Source of the DNA: FEN-1219 sp964457725
GTDB taxonomy: Bacteria; Pseudomonadota; Gammaproteobacteria; Steroidobacterales; Rariloculaceae
DNA: 5,317 nucleotides
Direction of reading: 5' to 3'
Assembly (NCBI GenBank): GCA_964457725.1
Contig: CAYWGQ010000214.1
Location: forward strand, 1 to 5,317
Shown here: positions 1 to 5,317 of the stretch, in pieces
Layout: every line of letters starts with the position of its first letter
How positions within the stretch are numbered: position 1 is the stretch's first letter
Position numbers and translations under genes: made by a program
The notes under the pieces: model-generated
What the model saw: the letters and a program-made list of their open reading frames with translations, nothing else
Database searches by the model: none
What the model was told of the DNA's origin: nothing

Positions 1-437
1 GCGAGGCGATCGCTCGAAATCTGTTCGTCCTCTCGAGCCTGTCGACCACGATCATCAGCGTCGTGATCGGCGAAGGCGGCTCGGGCGGCGCGCTCGCGAT
101 CGGCGTCGCGGACCGGGTGATGATGCTCCAGTACAGCATTTACTCGGTGATCTCTCCCGAAGGCTGCGCGAGCATCCTCTGGAAGAGCGCGGACAAGGCG
201 GAAGCCGCGGCGGAGGCGATGGGCATCACCGCCGACCGGCTCCTGAAGCTCGGGCTCGTCGACGAGGTCATCCCGGAGCCGCTCGGCGGTGCGCACCGCG
301 ACTGGACCGCGATGGCCGAGGCGCTGAAGAACGCGCTGCTGCACGCGCTCTCCGACCTGCAAGCCGTGCCGACGGCCGAGCTCGTCGCGCAACGACGACG
401 GCGGATCGCGAGCTACGGCGTCTTCAAGGAGGCCTGA
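1..437 (+). CDS. accA: Acetyl-CoA carboxylase carboxyltransferase subunit alpha, 3' part
   Basis: This is the C-terminal 144 residues of AccA; the gene begins before the window, the first complete codon is at base 3 and the TGA is at 435-437. With AccD, AccA forms the cytoplasmic carboxyltransferase that moves the carboxyl group from carboxybiotin to acetyl-CoA, making malonyl-CoA for fatty acid synthesis. The visible part carries the family's hallmark blocks: EAIARNL at its start, the glycine-rich IGEGGSGGALAIGV at visible residues 22-35 (the crotonase-type oxyanion region), LQYSIYSVISPEGCASILWK at 42-61, and IPEPLGGAHRD at 90-100. The full family length is about 315-320 residues, so slightly under half is seen. 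One oddity is SLSTTIIS just before the glycine-rich loop, where homologues usually have a proline (about LKVPII). The tail is short and arginine-rich (QRRRRIASYG). The gene lies upstream of tilS, as in Pseudomonas. The identification is secure. Confidence 0.97.
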   Translation, partial: EAIARNLFVLSSLSTTIISVVIGEGGSGGALAIGVADRVMMLQYSIYSVISPEGCASILWKSADKAEAAAEAMGITADRLLKLGLVDEVIPEPLGGAHRDWTAMAEALKNALLHALSDLQAVPTAELVAQRRRRIASYGVFKEA

Positions 438-451
438 GCCGTCCCAGCAGT

Positions 452-483
452 CGCGGGGGGGGGCCGCCGCCACACCCCCCGCG
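452..483 (+). other. GC-only inverted repeat downstream of accA
   Basis: The left arm CGCGGGGGG (452-460) is perfectly complementary to CCCCCCGCG (475-483) around a 14-base loop. It begins 14 bases after the accA stop, so it could end or stabilise the accA transcript. There is no T tract, so it is not a standard intrinsic terminator. The arm sits in a run of nine Gs (455-463), which is also a place where short-read sequence is error-prone. A perfect 10-base palindrome, CGCCCGGGCG (482-491), follows directly. Confidence 0.45.
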
Positions 484-504
484 CCCGGGCGGGCCACCGC
501 GCGA

Positions 505-523
505 GGCGGGCCCCCTGCCCGCC
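505..523 (+). other. Inverted repeat abutting the assembly gap
   Basis: GGCGGGC (505-511) and GCCCGCC (517-523) form a perfect 7-bp GC stem with a 5-base loop, and the right arm ends exactly where the Ns begin. The stem probably helped to break the assembly here. Its biological role, if any, is unknown; part of the sequence may be low-quality contig end. Confidence 0.4.
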
Positions 524-533
524 NNNNNNNNNN
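524..533. other. Assembly gap (10 Ns)
   Basis: Ten consecutive Ns interrupt the accA-tilS spacer. A round ten is typical of a scaffolder placeholder, so the true distance is probably not known. The gap is flanked by a GC hairpin on the left and by half of a REP-like repeat on the right, the kind of sequence that breaks short-read assemblies. No coding sequence is interrupted. Confidence 0.97.
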
Positions 534-593
534 GTCCAGCCGCGATTGCGGAGCGCCTTGCCTCCCGCGGTAGGAGCGGCTGTCCAGCCGCGA
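534..593 (+). repeat. REP-like palindromic repeat, one whole copy and one partial copy
   Basis: The 12-mer GTCCAGCCGCGA occurs at 534-545 and again, in the same orientation, at 582-593. The second occurrence is the right half of a fuller unit that starts with GTAG at 570-573 and folds as GCGGCTG (576-582) against CAGCCGC (585-591). A GTAG foot before an imperfect palindrome is characteristic of the REP elements linked to RAYT transposases in Xanthomonadaceae and relatives, which usually sit between genes as here. The first copy lacks its left half, which would lie in the N gap. Between the copies GCGGAG (548-553) pairs with CTCCCGC (562-568) with one bulged C. No transposase gene is visible. 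Assignment to the REP class rests on form and location; genome-wide repetition cannot be seen from one window. Confidence 0.6.
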
Positions 594-617
594 CTCGGGC
601 GCCGCGTGCGCCCCGAG
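594..617 (+). other. Bulged hairpin before tilS
   Basis: CTCGGGCG (594-601) pairs with CGCCCCGAG (609-617) as an 8-bp stem with a single extra C and a 7-base loop. It directly follows the REP-like unit and may be part of the same repeat, or may help end transcription coming from accA. There is no T tract. Confidence 0.35.
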
Positions 618-629
618 ATCCCGCGCCGG

Positions 630-638
630 TGCTACGCT
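630..638 (+). promoter_or_regulatory. Candidate extended -10 element for tilS
   Basis: TGCTACGCT reads as a TGn extension plus TACGCT, which matches TATAAT at the three most conserved positions (T1, A2, T6). No convincing -35 hexamer is seen about 17 bases upstream (GCCCCG). Initiation 7-8 bases past the box would fall at about 645-646, on or next to the tilS ATG. That fits the absence of a Shine-Dalgarno sequence there and would give a leaderless or nearly leaderless mRNA. This is a motif match only. Confidence 0.35.
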
Positions 639-645
639 CGACGCC

Positions 646-1989
646 ATGAGCGACGAAGAGCGTTTTCTCGGCCGCATGCGCGCGTCGATCGAGCGCTGGC
701 CGCTTCCGCGCACCGCGCCGCCTCGCTTCGCCGTCGCGTTCAGCGGCGGGCTCGACTCGACCGTGCTGCTCGCGGCCGCGCTGCGTCTCGAGCTCGGCGC
801 GGTCCGCGCGCTGCATGTGAACCACGGCCTCGCGGAGGCCGCGGATGCGTGGGAAACGCATTGCCGCGAGGCGGCGGCCGCGCTCGGTGCGGAGTACGCT
901 TCGGTCCGCGTCGCCGTCGAGCGGCGCGGGGTCGGCACCGAGGCGGCCGCGCGGCACGCGCGCTACGTCGCGCTCGCGGAGCTGATGCAGCCCGGCGAAG
1001 TGCTGCTGACCGCGCATCACGCGGACGATCAGCTCGAAACGCTGCTGCTCAGGATGATGCGGGGCTCGGGCGTTCGAGGGTTGCGGGGGGTGTTGCCGTT
1101 CGGGAAATTCCCGCCGGGCTTCCTCGGCCGCCCGCTGCTGTTCGCGACGCGGACGGAGATTCGGGCCGCGGCCGGCCGGTTCGGCCTGTCCTGGCTCGAG
1201 GATCCGGCGAACCAGGAGCTGCGCTACGACCGGAACTTCTTGCGGCACGAGGTGCTGCCGCTCCTGATCGAGCGGTGGCCGGCGGCGCCGAAGCTCGCCG
1301 CCCGGCTCGCGGCGCAGATGCGGGACGCCGAGACGATCCTCGAGGAGGTGGCGCGCAACGACGCGGCGGCGATCGAGGACTTGCGGCGGATTCCGGCGGC
1401 CGCGCTCGCCGCGCTTACGCCCGCGCGCCAGCGGAACCTGCTGCGCCACGCGCTGCGCGAGCTCGGCATCCCGGTCCCCGGTGCGGACGCGATCGAGCGG
1501 CTCCGGAACGCGGCGGTCGGGCAACGCCCGGACGCACAGACCCGGCTCGGCTGGCCCGGCGGCGAGGCGCGCGTGCACCGCGATCATCTGTATCTGTTGC
1601 CGACGCCTGCGGCCGGCTCGGGCCCCGAGTATCGCGCCGCGGTCAGCGCCGCGCGGCCGTGGACGGGCCCGGAAGGCGTCGTCCGGTTCGACGCGGCGCA
1701 GGCCGACGAAGGCCTGCCGGCCTCCTGGGTGAACGAAGGTCTGACGCTCGCGTTCAGGCAGGGCGGGGAGCGGTTCCGGCCGCTCGGCGCGCAGCACACC
1801 GTCTCGCTGAAGCACTGGCTGCAAGAGCGCGGCATCGTGCCGTGGATGCGCGACCGGATCCCGCTCCTGTTCCGCGGCGAGCGGCTGGTCGCGATCGGCG
1901 ATCTCGCGGTCGCGGAGGACGTGCGCGAGGCGCCGCCGGGCGAGCCGCGGATGCGCGTGATCTGGACCGATCACCCGCCGCTGCAGTGA
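646..1989 (+). CDS. tilS: tRNA(Ile)-lysidine synthetase TilS
   Basis: TilS uses ATP and lysine to turn C34 of the CAU-anticodon minor isoleucine tRNA into lysidine, so that the tRNA reads AUA and is charged with isoleucine rather than methionine. It is an essential cytoplasmic enzyme. The 447-residue protein is close to the E. coli length (about 430). The N-terminal ATP-pyrophosphatase domain shows the PP-loop SGGLDST at 33-39, HVNHGL at 57-62, EAAARHARY at 99-107, TAHHADDQLET at 122-132 and LEDPAN...YDRNFLR at 184-200. A substrate-binding middle region follows, then the TilS C-terminal domain with GGERFRPLG at 373-381, LKHWLQERGIVPWMRDRIPLL at 388-408 and LVAIGDLAV at 414-422. The ATG at 646 gives a short N-terminal lead-in; Met11 (base 676) is an alternative start. 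There is no clear ribosome site upstream. The gene is separated by about 200 bases on each side from accA and pyrG, so it is probably its own transcription unit or only loosely linked. Confidence 0.96.
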   Translation: MSDEERFLGRMRASIERWPLPRTAPPRFAVAFSGGLDSTVLLAAALRLELGAVRALHVNHGLAEAADAWETHCREAAAALGAEYASVRVAVERRGVGTEAAARHARYVALAELMQPGEVLLTAHHADDQLETLLLRMMRGSGVRGLRGVLPFGKFPPGFLGRPLLFATRTEIRAAAGRFGLSWLEDPANQELRYDRNFLRHEVLPLLIERWPAAPKLAARLAAQMRDAETILEEVARNDAAAIEDLRRIPAAALAALTPARQRNLLRHALRELGIPVPGADAIERLRNAAVGQRPDAQTRLGWPGGEARVHRDHLYLLPTPAAGSGPEYRAAVSAARPWTGPEGVVRFDAAQADEGLPASWVNEGLTLAFRQGGERFRPLGAQHTVSLKHWLQERGIVPWMRDRIPLLFRGERLVAIGDLAVAEDVREAPPGEPRMRVIWTDHPPLQ

Positions 1990-2039
1990 CCGGCGGGCGG
2001 GCCCGGGACTGTGCAAGGCTGGTGAGCGCCGGAGCGATT

Positions 2040-2048
2040 TGATACTTT
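2040..2048 (+). promoter_or_regulatory. Candidate extended -10 element for the pyrG-kdsA-eno operon
   Basis: TGATACTTT, in the most AT-rich part of the tilS-pyrG spacer, reads as TGn plus TACTTT, matching TATAAT at T1, A2 and T6. The -35 position at 17-base spacing (TGGTGA, 2020-2025) is poor, which an extended -10 can partly offset. Initiation would fall near 2054-2056 and give a leader of about 165 bases before pyrG. It is the best promoter candidate I find in the spacer, by motif only. Confidence 0.35.
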
Positions 2049-2085
2049 GTAGCACCGTCTCGACTGATTCCAAGCCGCTCGTCTC

Positions 2086-2130
2086 GATGGCCGGACCGAT
2101 GTGCCGTGCGACAGCGGCCGTTTGTTTTTT
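2086..2130 (+). terminator. Possible intrinsic terminator in the tilS-pyrG spacer
   Basis: GGCCG (2089-2093) pairs with CGGCC (2115-2119). The stem extends outward by three weaker pairs (bases 2086-2088 with 2120-2122, two of them G-U) around a 21-base loop. It runs into TTTGTTTTTT (2121-2130), the only strong T tract in the window. It may terminate the tilS transcript. If the candidate promoter at 2040-2048 is real, it would instead lie within the pyrG leader and could act as an attenuator. The long loop makes it a modest terminator at best. Confidence 0.4.
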
Positions 2131-2171
2131 GAGCATTGCATGCCGCCGGCAGCGGCGGGGCCTTGGTCTTT

Positions 2172-2186
2172 GGAGCCGGATGCTCC
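2172..2186 (+). other. Small hairpin in the pyrG leader
   Basis: GGAGC (2172-2176) pairs with GCTCC (2182-2186) around a 5-base loop, 33 bases before the pyrG start. The motif CCGGAT is repeated at 2176-2181 and 2185-2190, overlapping the stem. An upstream 5-bp stem, GCCGC/GCGGC (2142-2146 with 2152-2156), lies just after the T tract. Stems of this size occur by chance in GC-rich DNA, so a role in leader folding is only a possibility. Confidence 0.25.
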
Positions 2187-2219
2187 GGATCACTGCAGGT
2201 GCTCGCTGATAGGCCAGAC

Positions 2220-3862
<1,643 letters not shown>

Positions 3863-3866
<4 letters not shown>

Positions 3867-4734
3867 ACGTCGCCGGGGTCAGCGTAGGCGACGGCGCGCC
3901 GCTCGTCGCGATTGCCGGCCCCTGCGCGATCGAGAGTGAAGGCCTCGTTCTCGCGGTCGCCGAGGAGCTGAAGCGCATCGGGGCGCGGCTCGGCATCGGC
4001 GTGATCTTCAAGGCCTCGTTCGACAAGGCTAACCGCTCCTCGCTCGGCAGCTTTCGGGGGCTCGGCCTCGAGGAGGGGCTGCGCGTGCTCGAGCGCGTGA
4101 AGCGCGAGCTCGAGCTGCCGGTGCTGACGGACGTGCACGAGTCGACGCCGCTCGCCGCGGTCGCGGAGGTGGCCGACGTGCTGCAGACGCCGGCGCTCCT
4201 TTGCCGGCAGACCGATTTCATCGTCGCGGTCGCGCGCCAGGGGCGGCCGGTGAACCTGAAGAAGGGGCAATTCCTGTCCCCGGCCGAGATGGGCAACGTC
4301 GTCGCGAAAGCGCGGGCGGCCGGCAACGATCGCCTGCTCGTCTGCGAGCGCGGGTTCGCGTTCGGCTACGGCGATCTCGTCGTCGACATGCGCGCGCTCG
4401 CCGAGCTGCGTGCGACCGGGTGCCCGGTCATCTTCGACGCGAGTCACTCGGTCCAGCGGCCCGGCGCCCGCGGCGCCGCTTCGGGCGGTAGCCGCGAGCA
4501 CGTTCCGGTGCTCGCGAGGGCGGCCGTCGGTGCAGGCGTCGCCGGGGTGTTCATCGAGACGCATCCGACGCCGGCGAGCGCCCTTTGCGACGGCGACATC
4601 GCGTGGCCGCTCGAGCGGCTCGAGCCGCTGCTCGCGACCTTGCAGCGCATCGACGCGGCCGCGAAGGCGCAACCGTTTCTTGAGGATCTGCTGCAGGGCG
4701 GCGACGCGCCGGCCCGGGCGACGGGAGGAGGAGC

Positions 4735-4738
<4 letters not shown>
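3863..4738 (+). CDS. kdsA: 3-deoxy-8-phosphooctulonate synthase (Kdo-8-P synthase), metal-dependent type
   Basis: KdsA condenses PEP with arabinose 5-phosphate to give Kdo-8-phosphate, the precursor of the inner-core sugar of lipopolysaccharide. The 291-residue protein is slightly longer than the E. coli enzyme (284) because of a glycine/alanine-rich tail. Family motifs are KASFDKANRSS at 50-60, LTDVHE at 88-93, CRQTDF at 114-119, KKGQF at 133-137, FGYGDLVVDMR at 167-177 and ASGGSRE at 206-212. Cys21 in AGPCAIES replaces the Asn of the metal-independent E. coli form. With His195 (SHSVQ), Glu232 (FIETHP) and Asp243 (CDGD) it supplies the four ligands known for the class II enzyme of Aquifex aeolicus, so metal dependence is inferred. 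Usual positions that differ are Leu67 in SFRGLG (normally Pro) and RPGARG after His195 (normally LPGGQG). The ATG overlaps the pyrG stop and no well-spaced ribosome site precedes it, which suggests translational coupling. The TGA overlaps the eno ATG. Confidence 0.97.
4723..4733 (+). promoter_or_regulatory. Strong Shine-Dalgarno tract for eno inside the kdsA end
   Basis: GGGAGGAGGAG precedes the eno ATG at 4735. It contains the full AGGAGG (4726-4731) and an overlapping GGAGG (4724-4728) at a better spacing of 6 bases. It is the strongest ribosome site in the window and sets the eno start. It also encodes the glycine-rich end of KdsA. Enolase is an abundant protein, so a strong site here makes sense. 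Confidence 0.75.

Positions 4739-5317
<579 letters not shown>

Noticed and set aside
1998..2005. A perfect palindrome, CGGGCCCG, just after the tilS stop, as a terminator.
   Set aside because: It has no loop and no T tract, and such short palindromes are expected in DNA of this composition.
546..2042. A 498-codon plus-strand open frame overlapping tilS in another frame.
   Set aside because: The translation is arginine/alanine-rich with no motif and runs almost wholly within tilS, which has every family motif in its own frame.
424..2193. A 589-codon open frame on the minus strand opposite tilS, and other long antisense frames opposite pyrG (2190-3497), kdsA (3830-4672) and eno (4444-5298).
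   Set aside because: They are low-complexity, arginine-, alanine- and proline-rich translations typical of the antisense of GC-rich genes. The first also runs through the N gap. They have no recognisable motifs, and the sense genes are unambiguous.
2136..2219. An upstream in-frame ATG that would extend PyrG by 28 residues.
   Set aside because: The added residues are unlike PyrG, and the ATG at 2220 gives the conserved MTKFIFITGG start. The upstream ATG also has no ribosome site and lies right after the T tract.

Overview
The window holds a stretch of ordinary chromosomal housekeeping genes from a GC-rich bacterium, all on the + strand: the 3' part of accA, complete tilS, complete pyrG, complete kdsA and the 5' part of eno. 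The order accA-tilS-pyrG-kdsA-eno is the arrangement known from Pseudomonas and other Gammaproteobacteria. Together with the strong preference for G or C at third codon positions and a GTAG-type REP-like palindrome, it points to a GC-rich gammaproteobacterium, possibly from the Xanthomonadales or a nearby lineage. That placement is inference. A run of exactly ten Ns suggests a scaffolded draft or metagenome assembly.

Layout. Bases 1-437 encode the C-terminal 144 residues of the acetyl-CoA carboxylase alpha subunit. Bases 438-645 are a spacer crowded with hairpins. It has a very GC-rich block (452-523), the assembly gap (524-533), two direct copies of a REP-like half-site (534-593), a bulged hairpin (594-617) and a possible -10 element placed so that the tilS mRNA could start at or next to its ATG. 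tilS (646-1989) is full length. Bases 1990-2219 form a 230-base leader before pyrG, with a candidate extended -10 box, a terminator-like stem followed by a T tract, and a small hairpin. pyrG (2220-3866), kdsA (3863-4738) and eno (4735 to the window end) are joined by two ATGA start/stop overlaps and look like one translationally coupled operon.

How the genes work together. They serve central metabolism and envelope growth. AccA is part of the first committed step of fatty acid synthesis, TilS lets the minor isoleucine tRNA read AUA, and PyrG makes CTP. KdsA makes Kdo-8-phosphate for lipopolysaccharide; the activated sugar CMP-Kdo consumes CTP and KdsA itself consumes phosphoenolpyruvate (PEP). 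Enolase makes PEP. So pyrG-kdsA-eno links the CTP and PEP supply to Kdo synthesis. KdsA has the cysteine and other ligands of the metal-dependent class rather than the asparagine of the E. coli enzyme.

I see no mobile element, CRISPR array, RNA gene or novel gene system. The non-coding spacers are the parts most worth a second look.
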